Positions 8,524 through 18,821 of a stretch of DNA of 64,000 nt are shown one piece after another. Position 1 is the first letter of the stretch, and every line of letters begins with the position of its first letter. This DNA comes from Caballeronia sp. TF1N1 (GTDB lineage Bacteria > Pseudomonadota > Gammaproteobacteria > Burkholderiales > Burkholderiaceae), in contig NZ_CP084626.1 of NCBI RefSeq assembly GCF_022878925.1, positions 2,294,001 through 2,358,000 on the forward strand, given 5' to 3'. The notes beneath the pieces are model-generated. The model was not told where the DNA came from. It saw only the letters and a list, made by a program, of their open reading frames with translations, and did not search any database. The translations under genes were made by a program, and so were the position numbers.

Positions 8524-8952
8524 ATGCATCGATCAGCAAGACGAATTGCACGCCTTTTACAAGCCACGATGTTCGCCTCGCTGATTTACATCGCCCTGCC
8601 CGCAAACGCGCAGCAAAGCACGGCGCCGCCCGTCACACCGACTGGCGACGGCACCTTCCTGCTGACCATCTTCCTCAAGCACGATCAAAGCAAACCGCTT
8701 CCGAAGATCAACGAGCAGTTGAAGGAGCAAGGCTTCTTCAAGACGTTTCCGCCGCCGGGAATCGAAGTGGTGTCGTGGTACGTAATGATGGGCGTCGGTC
8801 AGGTCGTGACCTTGCGCGTGCCTGCCGATCGCCTGCGCGAAGTGAATCGCGCGATCGAAACCACCGCGTGGGGCGGCTATACGACGGAGTTTTATCCAAC
8901 CTACGACTACAAGGCCGCCGCGCAGAACTTGCGCGATCAGATGAACAAGTAA
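8524..8952 (+). CDS. Small exported protein of unknown function
   Basis: This 142-residue protein is not recognised. The first 30 residues (basic MHRSARRIARL, then a hydrophobic run ending IALPANAQQ) look like a Sec signal peptide cleaved after ANA. A GGAG sequence about eight bases before the ATG at 8524 supports the start. The mature part is a compact alpha/beta domain of about 110 residues (LLTIFLKHDQSKPLPKIN, then VTLRVPADRLREV), which loosely recalls small dimeric barrel proteins. It is the last gene before the terminator at 8979. Confidence 0.8.
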   Translation: MHRSARRIARLLQATMFASLIYIALPANAQQSTAPPVTPTGDGTFLLTIFLKHDQSKPLPKINEQLKEQGFFKTFPPPGIEVVSWYVMMGVGQVVTLRVPADRLREVNRAIETTAWGGYTTEFYPTYDYKAAAQNLRDQMNK

Positions 8953-8974
8953 CGGTCCGCGTTTGCCACGGACG

Positions 8975-9005
8975 AAAAAAACCCGCATTGCTGCGGGTTT
9001 TTCTT
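8975..9005. terminator. Bidirectional intrinsic terminator between the exported protein and groEL
   Basis: A nine-base stem (8979-8987 with 8992-9000, four-base loop) is flanked by A residues on the left and T residues on the right. It can therefore stop transcription from both the thiD-like operon (plus) and groESL (minus). Confidence 0.88.
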
Positions 9006-9070
9006 TGCGGCGTGAGCTTCTTTCGAAACCCACGCCCTGAGGATGAAGCAAGTAACCGGTCGAAACCGAA

Positions 9071-10732
<1,662 letters not shown>

Positions 10733-10804
10733 TCAGTTTGGAGGCTTCGGGCGGCAGGCTCCAATGGAGCGGCTCTGCGGCGAAGCCGAAGTGCAGGAAG
10801 GTGC

Positions 10805-11095
10805 TTACTTGACCAGAACGGCCATGATGTCTTCTTCGCGCATCACGAGCAGTTCTTGCCCGTCGACCTTGACGGTCTGGCCGGCGTACTTGCCGAACAA
10901 CACGCGGTCGCCCACCTTCACGTCGAGGGCGTTCTGCACACCCTTGTCATCGCGCTTACCCGGGCCGACGGCCAGGATTTCGCCTTGATCCGGCTTTTCG
11001 GCTGCAGCTTCGGGGATGATGAGGCCCGAGGCAGTCTTGGTTTCCTGATCCAGACGTTTAACGATGACGCGATCGTGCAAAGGACGAAGATTCAT
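10805..11095 (-). CDS. groS: Co-chaperonin GroES (Hsp10)
   Basis: GroES is the seven-subunit lid of GroEL. The ATG at 11095 ([16 protein letters not shown]) is preceded by AGAGGAG at a good distance and gives 96 residues; an in-frame GTG two codons upstream is an unlikely start. The mobile loop segment [15 protein letters not shown], the [10 protein letters not shown] roof turn and the C-terminal [13 protein letters not shown] are all present. It is the first gene of the groESL operon. Confidence 0.98.
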   Translation of the reverse strand: MNLRPLHDRVIVKRLDQETKTASGLIIPEAAAEKPDQGEILAVGPGKRDDKGVQNALDVKVGDRVLFGKYAGQTVKVDGQELLVMREEDIMAVLVK

Positions 11096-11173
11096 ACACA
11101 CTCCTCTCTTGATTGAGACTGAAAACGCGGGGGAAACCCGCCCGGTGAGCGAAGCTGCCCGAGCGGCAATTTG

Positions 11174-11200
11174 TTAGCACTCTCGTGCAGTGAGTGCTAA
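11174..11200 (-). promoter_or_regulatory. CIRCE operator (HrcA binding site)
   Basis: The sequence is a perfect TTAGCACTC, nine bases, GAGTGCTAA palindrome, the CIRCE element bound by the heat-shock repressor HrcA. It overlaps the start of the -10 element and lies 79 bases upstream of the groES start, so repressor binding would block initiation. The rest of this intergenic region (11229-11463) holds no gene; it should contain the promoter of the DUF4148 gene. Confidence 0.97.
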
Positions 11201-11228
11201 TTATATGGACCGAGTTTGACAATTTCAA
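11200..11228 (-). promoter_or_regulatory. groESL promoter, sigma70 with heat-shock sigma32 features
   Basis: On the minus strand TTGAAA (11228-11223) and TATAAT (11205-11200) are separated by 17 bases, a near-consensus vegetative promoter. The same bases also read CTTGAAA followed after 13 bases by TCCATATAA, close to the sigma32 consensus. Dual control by HrcA and sigma32 is known for groESL in betaproteobacteria. Confidence 0.8.
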
Positions 11229-11463
11229 GGACGGGGACAGACGGGCATTCCCTATTTCGCGTACTTTTGTCTGGACACGGGGAAATTTATGGATTTCGTA
11301 AGGTCGATTGGCTGGATTAATGTCAATCCGTCAATTCTGATTTCGCTTAATTAGGGTTTCTACTAGGGTCGGCGAGGCCTAGACTGCATTTCAACGACGA
11401 AGCAGTGAAGAGACAAACTCTCTACCCGCAACGTTCCCGAGATCAGTACATAGGAGGTTCATC

Positions 11464-11781
11464 ATGTTCAAGTCGATCATCCCCGCAATCGCCGTTGCTG
11501 CCGTCCTTGCAGTCCCCGCTTTCGCCCAGGCGCAAGAAAACGCGCCGGTGACGCGGGCTGAAGTGAAGGCTCAACTGGTTCAACTGGAACGCGCAGGCTA
11601 CAACCCGGCCAGCGATCAAACCCAATACCCCGCCAACATTCAGGCCGCGCAAGCACGCCTGAACGCGCAACAAGGCACGGCTGCTTCGTCGTTTGGCGGT
11701 GTCGGCGAAGGCGCTGCCGCTTCGGGTGCTGCCCGCCGCGCGGCTATCGACCCGAATCCGGTCGACTTCAATCGCCCGTAA
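11464..11781 (+). CDS. DUF4148 exported small protein
   Basis: The 105-residue protein begins with a Sec signal peptide (MFKSIIPAIAVAAVLAVPAF, cleavage near AQA). It contains the DUF4148 core VTRAEVKAQLVQLERAGYNP followed by the DQTQYP segment. The family is abundant in Burkholderiales and its function is unknown. A GGAGG ribosome site precedes the ATG. It is monocistronic, with a strong terminator 20 bases downstream. Confidence 0.92.
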   Translation: MFKSIIPAIAVAAVLAVPAFAQAQENAPVTRAEVKAQLVQLERAGYNPASDQTQYPANIQAAQARLNAQQGTAASSFGGVGEGAAASGAARRAAIDPNPVDFNRP

Positions 11782-11800
11782 TCGTCGATTCGCGTAACGA

Positions 11801-11826
11801 AGCCCGGCACGCACGCCGGGCTTTTG
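11801..11826 (+). terminator. Intrinsic terminator after the DUF4148 gene
   Basis: An eight-base GC-rich stem (11801-11808 with 11815-11822) is followed by a T-rich run. Confidence 0.88.
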
Positions 11827-11965
11827 CTTTTTGCGCATCCCGAAGGAAAAGTTTCTGTAAGCCACGGATTCGACGATGTTTTTGGACTACGTTTTTTTCT
11901 CGCGCAGTCGGAGGGAACTACAATTTGTGTTTGTTGCATCACAAATTTCGTCTTCGTTGCCTCTC

Positions 11966-12697
11966 ATGCCTATGTCGTCGTCGCTGCGCCTTGCCTTTCT
12001 CTCCCTCGGAATTCTCGCCCTTGCCGCCTGTGGCGGACGCGCGGCGACCACGCCGAGCTATCAGCAGGAACTCTTCGACTCCGGTGCGAGCCCGTTCGCG
12101 CGCAACTTCGACGCCACCGTGAACGAAACCTGCGAGGCGGCCCGCCGCGCGCTGCTTTCGCAAGGCTTTCTCACGACGATGGCGCAAGCCGATACCGTCG
12201 ACGCCACCAAGAACTTCCAGCCGTCCACCGAAACGCACGTGGTCGTCTCATTCCATGTGGTCTGCACGCCCGGCGAAAACACGACCAATACGAGCATCGC
12301 TTATGTGAACGCGGTGCAGGACGGCTATGCGCTCAAGAAAAGCGATACCTCCGCAAGCGTGGGCTTGAGCGTCTTGGGCTCGCTTTCGCTGCCGATCCGT
12401 TCGAACAGCGATGCAATGGTCAAGATCTCCAGCGAAACCGTGCCCGCCGGCAAGTTCTATGACCGATTCTTCGGGCTGATGGGGCACTATCTGAGCACGG
12501 TGCCGCGCAGTTCGCCCATCGCATCGGATGAGGTCAAGAGCAAGCCGCTCGCACCGTCGCTGATCGTGAGTTCACCGGATCTCACGCCAACGCCGATCGT
12601 CGTACAGGCGCCCGCCGCGGCGGCGACGGCCATCCAGTCATCCGACGCGAAACACGCTGCGTCCGAAGGCGTCGCGGCATCGGCGCCGGTTCAGTGA
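11966..12697 (+). CDS. DUF2242 lipoprotein
   Basis: The product is a lipoprotein of 243 residues if started at the ATG at 11966 (MPMSSSLRLAFLSLG); the ATG at 11972 is equally possible. The signal peptide ends in the lipobox LALAAC followed by GG. The body matches the DUF2242 family (NETCEAARRALLSQGFL, then FHVVCTPG and a FYDRFFGLMGHYL segment), of unknown function. The C-terminus is a Pro/Ala/Ser-rich tail without structure. The frame is open upstream to 11876, but that extension lacks a signal-like start. Confidence 0.88.
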   Translation: MPMSSSLRLAFLSLGILALAACGGRAATTPSYQQELFDSGASPFARNFDATVNETCEAARRALLSQGFLTTMAQADTVDATKNFQPSTETHVVVSFHVVCTPGENTTNTSIAYVNAVQDGYALKKSDTSASVGLSVLGSLSLPIRSNSDAMVKISSETVPAGKFYDRFFGLMGHYLSTVPRSSPIASDEVKSKPLAPSLIVSSPDLTPTPIVVQAPAAAATAIQSSDAKHAASEGVAASAPVQ

Positions 12698-12974
12698 GAT
12701 CGAGCGCGCGCGTCGTTCCGGGAAACGCTTCGTCGATGCAAGCATCAAGCACGCGGGCAACGGCGGCTGCAGTTGCGTGATCAGCTCACCACAAACCTCA
12801 TTCAGCACCCGTCGCCGTTCGCAAATGTACCCGCGTAGCCTGTGACGCCTCGCTCATCGCGCAGCTAGCCCGCCCGAACGCATCGATGCGGCGCGCTCAT
12901 CACGCGCCGCCTAAAGCTGAAGCTCCGCCTGCCGCCGACAGCGACGCCAATCCGCACGCCACTCCCATCACCCC

Positions 12975-15098
12975 TCAATTCGGCACATTCACCACGCCGC
13001 CATTCACCGAAATCGCATTCGCGCCGGGGCTCGCCGCGATCGCCGGGAGATTCGCCACCGTCAATTGAGGCGCCGCACCCGGCGTGCCGCCGCGCGCCAC
13101 CGTATGCACGACTTGCGACGGCGGCAACGGCGCGTTGTTCTTCAGGTGAGCCCACATCAAATTGAGCGCCTGAAGGTTGTAGTAGTGCACGGGCACGAAG
13201 CGCGTATCGAAACCAGCCACGCTCAGGAACGCATCGAAGTGCTGACCGTTCGTGATTTCGTACAGTGAGAGCTGGCTATTGTTGCCTTCCACCACCTTGT
13301 TCGCGCCGAGATACGGCCGCGAGGCATGGTTGATCGGCACGAGCGCATCCGACCTTCCCTGCACGATGATCGCCGGCTTGCCACGCAGATTCGCGTTGAC
13401 GCGAATCGCGTTCACGCTCGCCGTCATCGTCGGATTGCCGTTCGCCCAGAGCGCGCGCAGGCAGGCCGCGCCCGCGAAGCTCGCATCGGGCGTCGCAAGC
13501 CGATGATCCGCCGCGCCCGACGTCCCCGCGTTATAGACGAGGTTGATGCCGTTGGTCGGCGGCACGCCATTGCCGTTGCCGAAGACCGTGGGCATCGGCG
13601 AAACGAGCGGGTTCACGCCCGCCGCGCCGGTCAGCGCGTTGGTCGTGCCGAAGCTGAAGTTGCACAGGTTGTCGGCGACGCTCGCCAGCATGTAGGCATC
13701 GGCGTAAGTCACGGCGACGGCAGGCACGGCCTGCGAGTCCCACATCGGCGCATGTAACGTGTCGGAGTCGGCTTCGTAGCCCGCCTGATGCAGCTTCGCG
13801 AGCGCGTCGTTGGCTTGCGAGAGCGTATCGCCGCCGGCAATCGCGCCGCTCGCCGCGAGCGTGGTGCAGCGTGCGGTGCGAATCGCCACGGTGGTCGCGA
13901 GCGGCAGTGCCGTCAGATACGGCGCGCCGACCGCCGCCGTCGCTAGCGCCGCGCATGGCTGAAGCAGGTTCGCGTAGGTCATGTAATCGGCAAGCGGACG
14001 CCCGAACGAACCGACGGCCTGGCCGCCTTCGCGCACCGCAACCTGCGCCGGCAGATTCATGTTGATCTGCGGTTCGCCGACGACGACCGCGCTTATCCAG
14101 CCATCGGTGTCCTGTTCGGCGGCTGCAAGCGCCGCGCCGCCGCCATTGCTCACCGATGCCGCGATCGTCGTAATGCTGCCTTTCGAGTAGCGCGCGGAAT
14201 GCGTCGAGCCGTTGACCACGCCATAGGTATCGTTGAGCGCCCAGTACGCGAACTGAATCGCCTGTAACGTATTCTTGCCCCAGTCCTTTTCGGGATTCTG
14301 CTGCGAGTGCGCGTGTTTGAAAGCGTAGCGATTCGGATACGCCGAGTTGTAAGCCGAAAGCGCCGATTGGCTCAGGTTCGCCTTGAAGATCGCCGAATTG
14401 CCCGCAAAGGTCGCATTGGAAAGCGTGCCATCGATCAGCGTGACGAGGTTCGTCGACAACTCGTGCGCGCCGTTGCCGCTGCCTTTATCCGTGTACGCAA
14501 CCGCGCAGCCGCGCTTCAAACCCCACTCGCCCGCTGCCGAAATCGCGCCATATACGCCGCGCGATCCCGACGATGTCGCCGTCACGATGCAAGGCTGATC
14601 CGGATTGAAACTCGTCGGAATCTGCACGAGCAGGCTGACGTTCTTCGTGCCCGAACCGTCGTCCGAGAAGGCCAGATACTCCTTGCCCGCGATCTTGCCT
14701 TCGCCGAGCGTGTCGCCGCCGTTCAGATCGACATTCGGCCCCCAGAAGCGCCCGTAGCCGCCGTTCGCCGACATATCGACGAGCGCACGATAGTTCGAAT
14801 AGATAGCCAGGCGCCGCAGTTCCGCCGCTGTCGGCGCGGCCGCATTGGCGATTGAAGGCGGCGTCGCCGACGCAAGTCCTGTCTTGCCGAGTCCGGCGGT
14901 CAGCAGGTCGTCGGTATTGCCGTCGTAAGTCTGCGTCTTCACCGTTCCCGAGACGAAACTCGGCAAGGTGTTGGACGGGAACTGCGGGCCGTCGTCATCG
15001 CCGCCGTGACAGGCGACGAGCGTGGTCGTCGCAAATGCCGCCAGCACGGCGAGCGTCGCCGCGCGTGACAACCCGTGGACTCGTGCGAATCTTTTCAT
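12975..15098 (-). CDS. D-(-)-3-hydroxybutyrate oligomer hydrolase
   Basis: The enzyme hydrolyses 3-hydroxybutyrate oligomers, products of PHB breakdown, to monomers. Started at the ATG at 15098 (MKRFARVHGLSRAATL), the precursor is 707 residues. Its signal ends at LVAC-HGGDDDG, a lipobox followed by an acidic stretch. The probable catalytic serine is Ser317 in ASVSNGGGAA, the family active-site signature. The C-terminal half has VQGRSDALVPINHASRP and a HFDAFLSVAGFD segment that may supply the acid and histidine. The in-frame ATG at 15176 adds 26 residues that do not look like a signal. PHB synthesis genes are not in this window. Confidence 0.9.
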   Translation of the reverse strand: MKRFARVHGLSRAATLAVLAAFATTTLVACHGGDDDGPQFPSNTLPSFVSGTVKTQTYDGNTDDLLTAGLGKTGLASATPPSIANAAAPTAAELRRLAIYSNYRALVDMSANGGYGRFWGPNVDLNGGDTLGEGKIAGKEYLAFSDDGSGTKNVSLLVQIPTSFNPDQPCIVTATSSGSRGVYGAISAAGEWGLKRGCAVAYTDKGSGNGAHELSTNLVTLIDGTLSNATFAGNSAIFKANLSQSALSAYNSAYPNRYAFKHAHSQQNPEKDWGKNTLQAIQFAYWALNDTYGVVNGSTHSARYSKGSITTIAASVSNGGGAALAAAEQDTDGWISAVVVGEPQINMNLPAQVAVREGGQAVGSFGRPLADYMTYANLLQPCAALATAAVGAPYLTALPLATTVAIRTARCTTLAASGAIAGGDTLSQANDALAKLHQAGYEADSDTLHAPMWDSQAVPAVAVTYADAYMLASVADNLCNFSFGTTNALTGAAGVNPLVSPMPTVFGNGNGVPPTNGINLVYNAGTSGAADHRLATPDASFAGAACLRALWANGNPTMTASVNAIRVNANLRGKPAIIVQGRSDALVPINHASRPYLGANKVVEGNNSQLSLYEITNGQHFDAFLSVAGFDTRFVPVHYYNLQALNLMWAHLKNNAPLPPSQVVHTVARGGTPGAAPQLTVANLPAIAASPGANAISVNGGVVNVPN

Positions 15099-15256
15099 TG
15101 TGTGTCTCCGCCATCCGGTCGCTTGTTGTTGATCGACTTCTGCACCGTGCCGCATGCACGGCCTTGCAGACAACAAGTATTACGCGCAAACAGCCATCGC
15201 GTAATTGCTGAACTTCCCTTAGAGCAAAGAGAGGTCAGAGGATGTCAGAACGACAA

Positions 15257-15283
15257 CGGGCCCCGGCGTGATGCCGGAGCCCG
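15257..15283 (-). terminator. GC-rich hairpin downstream of the BON protein gene
   Basis: An 11-base inverted repeat with one mismatch (15257-15267 with 15273-15283) lies about 70 bases after the BON gene stop. There is no adjacent T-run on the minus strand, so termination here is uncertain. Confidence 0.4.
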
Positions 15284-15355
15284 TCGAGTGACCCGCATGA
15301 AGCGCCGCCGATGACAGCGCTAAACCGCGCCGCGAAAAACGGCGCAACGGCGTGC

Positions 15356-15718
15356 TTAGCCTCCGCCGTTCTGAACGCCGAGCGAAATCTTGTTGGAAAC
15401 CGACTTCACGCCCGGAACGCCCTTGGCCACTTCTTCTGCCTGGGCGATCTGGCCGCCTTCCGGCACGGTGCCCGAGAGCACGACAGCGCCGGAGCGCGCG
15501 CGTACGAATACGTTGGACACGTCGAAGCCTTGCGCCTTCGACAACGCACGGCGCACGTCGTAGCCGAGCTTGCGGTCGGTCTTCTTGGTCGCCGATTTCT
15601 GAGCCTTGGTCGGCGCGGCCGACGTGGCGTCCGCATCGCTCGCTTGAGCATAAGCGCTCGACGCCACGGCCACGCACACCACCACGCCCAGCGCCTTCAA
15701 CAGATCGACAGCTTTCAT
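15356..15718 (-). CDS. BON-domain periplasmic protein
   Basis: The 120-residue protein has a Sec signal peptide (MKAVDLLKALGVVVCVAVAS, cleavage near AYA), a Lys/Ala-rich linker and one BON domain from about residue 50. The BON pattern is seen as DVRRALSKAQGFDVSNVFVR, VLSGTVPEGGQI, then VPGVKSVSNKI. BON domains are thought to contact phospholipid or the outer membrane and often appear in osmotic-stress proteins such as OsmY. A GGAGA ribosome site precedes the ATG. Confidence 0.92.
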   Translation of the reverse strand: MKAVDLLKALGVVVCVAVASSAYAQASDADATSAAPTKAQKSATKKTDRKLGYDVRRALSKAQGFDVSNVFVRARSGAVVLSGTVPEGGQIAQAEEVAKGVPGVKSVSNKISLGVQNGGG

Positions 15719-16393
15719 GATTTCTCCTTTTGTTTCGCTTATTGACTTCGCACAGTTACTACTTCACTCGTTGGCACATCAAAACAAACCGAACCGCTTT
15801 CGTGCAACAGTCCGGCGGCGGCCCCGAAGGACACGCCGCAGCCTCGAATGTGCCTTCCACCGAGAATGGCTCGATGACAAGACGCTCGATGCGGCCTGAT
15901 GCTGCAATGCGGTGCTGCGAGAGACTGGCGAAATTAACAAACTGACTACGGCCGGTTACTTGGGGCAAGTGCCCGTCGGCTCGAATATGTGGCCTGCCGT
16001 ATGGCGGATGCGGAACAGGAAACCGTCGCGCGACACTCCGAAGAGCATGGCGTTCGCCCGATTTACCCACATGCCGGGAAACTGTCCGCGCATGAGCGGG
16101 CTACGACGCGCATGGTTCCCGCCAACTGGCGGCGAACGTCAATTTAGCCCAGCGCGGCCTTAAGCGCAAAACATTTAACGTTGCAAGGAACTGGATGCGG
16201 CGTGGCGCAACATCGGCGGCACGAGTGCTGCGGCATGCACACACGCGTGTCACACTCGTGGTTTGCACGGCCGCCGAGCCAACGACTCGCACGCGTGGCA
16301 TGGCGCAACTCGACGGCATCTTGAATGCGGATGGCTTCAGGTAAGCTCGCGGAAACCTCGAAACTTCCATGCTTATTCAAGTTTGCCGCCGCG
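15719..16393. other. Intergenic stretch of about 670 bases, no convincing gene
   Basis: Short frames are open on both strands (for example about 100 codons on the minus strand at 15759-16070), but their composition is Arg/Ser/Cys-rich and unlike a real protein. I see no repeat or clear hairpin. The left part should hold the promoter of the BON gene and the right end that of the TAXI gene. Confidence 0.45.
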
Positions 16394-17836
16394 ATGATTC
16401 AACCTCCAGGACACCAACCCGAAGACCCTGCTCATAAAGCCACGGGACGCAAGCCGCAGAGGATCGTCGCGCGCTTCGTCGCGATCTCCTGGCGCGATCT
16501 CGCGCTGACCTTCGGTCCGATTCTGCTCGTCAGTATCGCGGCGCTCTATCTTGCCGTGCGGCTGATCCAGCCCGCGCCGCCAAGCACGCTGACGATAGCG
16601 GCAGGCCCCAAGGGCAGCTCGTTCTGGAACAGCGCGCAGAAGTACAAGGCAATCCTCGCGCGCAACCGCGTCACGCTCAACGTGCTGGAAACGCAAGGCT
16701 CGCTCGACAACCTCACGCGTCTCGAAGATCCAAAATCCGACGTGGATGTCGGTTTCGTGCAAGGCGGCATGACGCCGGACGCGGCGAGCGATCAGCACGC
16801 AAATCTGGAATCGCTCGGCAGCGTGTCGTATGTGCCGCTCGCCGTGTTTTATCGTGGCGCGACCGTCACGCGCTTGTCCGAACTGAAGGGCAAGCGGCTC
16901 GCCATCGGCGCGGAAGGCAGCGGCACGCGCGCGCTTGCGCTCACGCTTCTGAAGGCGAATGGCATCGAGCCGGGCGGCGATACCGAACTGTTGCCGCTCG
17001 CCGGCGACAAGGCCGCGGCCGCGCTCGAAGACGGCACGATCGACGCCGTGTTCCTGACGGGCGATTCCGCGCAACCGCCGACGATGGCCAAGCTCCTGCG
17101 CACATCTGGCATCCGTTTCATGGACTTCACTCAAGCCGATGCCTACGCGCGCCGCTTCCCCTATCTCACCGAAATCGAACTGCCGATGGGTGCATTCGAT
17201 TTCGCCCGCAATCTGCCGCCGCGCGCCGTTCACACCATTGCGCCGACGGCCGAACTGGTGGCGCGCGACAGTCTGCATCCCGCGCTCTCGGATCTTTTGA
17301 TCGAAGCGGCGCGCGAAGTGCACAGCCGCGCCAACCTGCTGCAGCGCGCAAACGAGTTTCCCGCGCCGCTCGTCCACGAATTTCGCATCAGCGACAACGC
17401 CGAGCGCTATTACAAGTCGGGCAAGAGCTTTATCTACCGGACGCTGCCGTTCTGGATGGCGAGTCTCGCGGATCGCGTGCTGGTCGTGCTGGTGCCGTTG
17501 ATCGTCGTGCTCATTCCGGGCTTGCGGCTGGTGCCGGGGCTTTATCGCTGGCGCGTGAAATCTCGTATCTACAAGTGGTATGGCGCGCTCATTGCAATCG
17601 AACGGGAAGCGATCAGCGGCCCGGACACCGCGCAGCGCGACGCCCTGATCGACCGGATCGACGCGATCGAATCGGCGGTCAATCGCATGAAAATGCCGCT
17701 TGCCTTCGCCGATCAGTTCTACGTGCTGCGAGAACATATCGGCTTCGTGCGCGAACGGCTCGCGCATGCGCCCGTCGCCGAAACGGAGCCGCGCCGTGAA
17801 CCGGCGCAGGCAGACAGCGAGCCGAGCAGCACGTAA
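16394..17836 (+). CDS. TAXI-family TRAP solute-binding protein with membrane anchors
   Basis: The protein has 480 residues from the ATG at 16394 (MIQPPGHQPED); the frame is open to 16325 and the true start is uncertain. A membrane segment (LALTFGPILLVSIAALYLAV) is followed by a TAXI-type binding domain: LTIAAGPKGSSFW, VDVGFVQGGM, then GAEGSGTRALALTLL. A second membrane segment (LADRVLVVLVPLIVVLIPGL) and a charged tail of about 100 residues follow. Classic TAXI proteins are soluble and periplasmic and work with a TRAP permease. Here both ends are anchored and no permease is nearby, so a sensing or assembly role is possible. Confidence 0.87.
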   Translation: MIQPPGHQPEDPAHKATGRKPQRIVARFVAISWRDLALTFGPILLVSIAALYLAVRLIQPAPPSTLTIAAGPKGSSFWNSAQKYKAILARNRVTLNVLETQGSLDNLTRLEDPKSDVDVGFVQGGMTPDAASDQHANLESLGSVSYVPLAVFYRGATVTRLSELKGKRLAIGAEGSGTRALALTLLKANGIEPGGDTELLPLAGDKAAAALEDGTIDAVFLTGDSAQPPTMAKLLRTSGIRFMDFTQADAYARRFPYLTEIELPMGAFDFARNLPPRAVHTIAPTAELVARDSLHPALSDLLIEAAREVHSRANLLQRANEFPAPLVHEFRISDNAERYYKSGKSFIYRTLPFWMASLADRVLVVLVPLIVVLIPGLRLVPGLYRWRVKSRIYKWYGALIAIEREAISGPDTAQRDALIDRIDAIESAVNRMKMPLAFADQFYVLREHIGFVRERLAHAPVAETEPRREPAQADSEPSST

Positions 17837-17965
17837 TATCGCCAGGTAGGATCGAAAGATGCGAGCGGAATAAAGGCGCGGGTCCACGTACCACCCTGCG
17901 CGATGCGGTCGGACAATGAATAAGCCCGAAAAGCCGGGCGCGGCAGGATCAAGGGAGAAATCTAG

Positions 17966-18625
17966 ATGAGCGCAGCACATGCCAACGGCCCTGGCCAGCC
18001 GTACTTTTTCTTCGATTTCATATCGCCGTTCTCGTATCTGCTGCTGGAGCAACACGAAAAGTGGCCCGACATGCCGTTCGAGTTCGTGCCGGTGCAGTTG
18101 TTGAAGCTGCTCGACCGCTGGGGACAGCCGCACGCCGCGACCATTCCGTCGAAGCGCGTGTTTACGTATCGGCATGCGCTCTTTCGCGCCGAGCAGCTTG
18201 GCATTCCGTTCAAGATGCCACCCGCGCATCCTTTCGATCCGCTCAAGGCGCTGCGGCTCGCGGTAATCGCAAAGGGCGATCTCGTCTGCGTGCGCGAAAT
18301 CTTCCGCTATATCTGGCGCGAAGGACGCGATCCGTCGACGCCAGAAGGCTTTCGCGGCTTGTGCGAGCGGGTCGGCATGCCCGAAGCGGAAACGCGCGTC
18401 GAAGACGAAGACATCAAGGCGAAGCTGCGCGAGAACACCGACCGCGCCGTCGCGATGGGCGTCTTTGGCGTGCCGACGTTCGTCGTCAACGACCAGCTCT
18501 TCTGGGGCGAAGACACCTTGCCGATGGTGCTTTACGTCGCGCGCTCGCCGAACTGGCTCGATGGCGCCGAAGTGAAACGCATCAGCGCGCTGCCGGTCGC
18601 GCCGCGAGACGCGGACTTCAGCTGA
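17966..18625 (+). CDS. 2-hydroxychromene-2-carboxylate isomerase family protein (DsbA fold, GST-kappa-like)
   Basis: The 219-residue protein has the thioredoxin-like DsbA fold of HCCA isomerase (NahD) and kappa-class GST. The opening YFFFDFISPFSYLLLE carries the Ser of the active-site S-P-F/Y-S motif in place of the DsbA CxxC. The closing GVFGVPTFVVNDQLFWGED is the cis-Pro loop and dimer segment. In naphthalene degraders NahD isomerises hydroxychromene carboxylate with glutathione. No other aromatic-degradation genes are close, so the substrate is unknown. Confidence 0.9.
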   Translation: MSAAHANGPGQPYFFFDFISPFSYLLLEQHEKWPDMPFEFVPVQLLKLLDRWGQPHAATIPSKRVFTYRHALFRAEQLGIPFKMPPAHPFDPLKALRLAVIAKGDLVCVREIFRYIWREGRDPSTPEGFRGLCERVGMPEAETRVEDEDIKAKLRENTDRAVAMGVFGVPTFVVNDQLFWGEDTLPMVLYVARSPNWLDGAEVKRISALPVAPRDADFS

Positions 18626-18821
18626 CGCTTCGCGGCTCGGCGGCTGATGCCACGCATAGCGCGTGCGCTATGGCGTTAAAAAGCGGAAAGCGTTTAACCT
18701 CGGGTTAGCTGCGTGACTATTTTGTGAACGGTGATGCATCGGGGCGCGCAAACGCACGCTCCGGCATTCCGCGTTCGTTGCGATCAGCCGCCGTGTCCGT
18801 CTTCAAACCGCAGCTTCGCCC

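Noticed and set aside
15759..16070. 103-codon minus-strand frame upstream of the BON gene
   Set aside because: No domain, signal or ribosome site; composition is that of random GC-rich sequence.
16373..18229. A 618-codon open frame on the minus strand
   Set aside because: It is antisense to the TAXI protein and isomerase genes and has shadow-frame composition (Arg, His, Ala).
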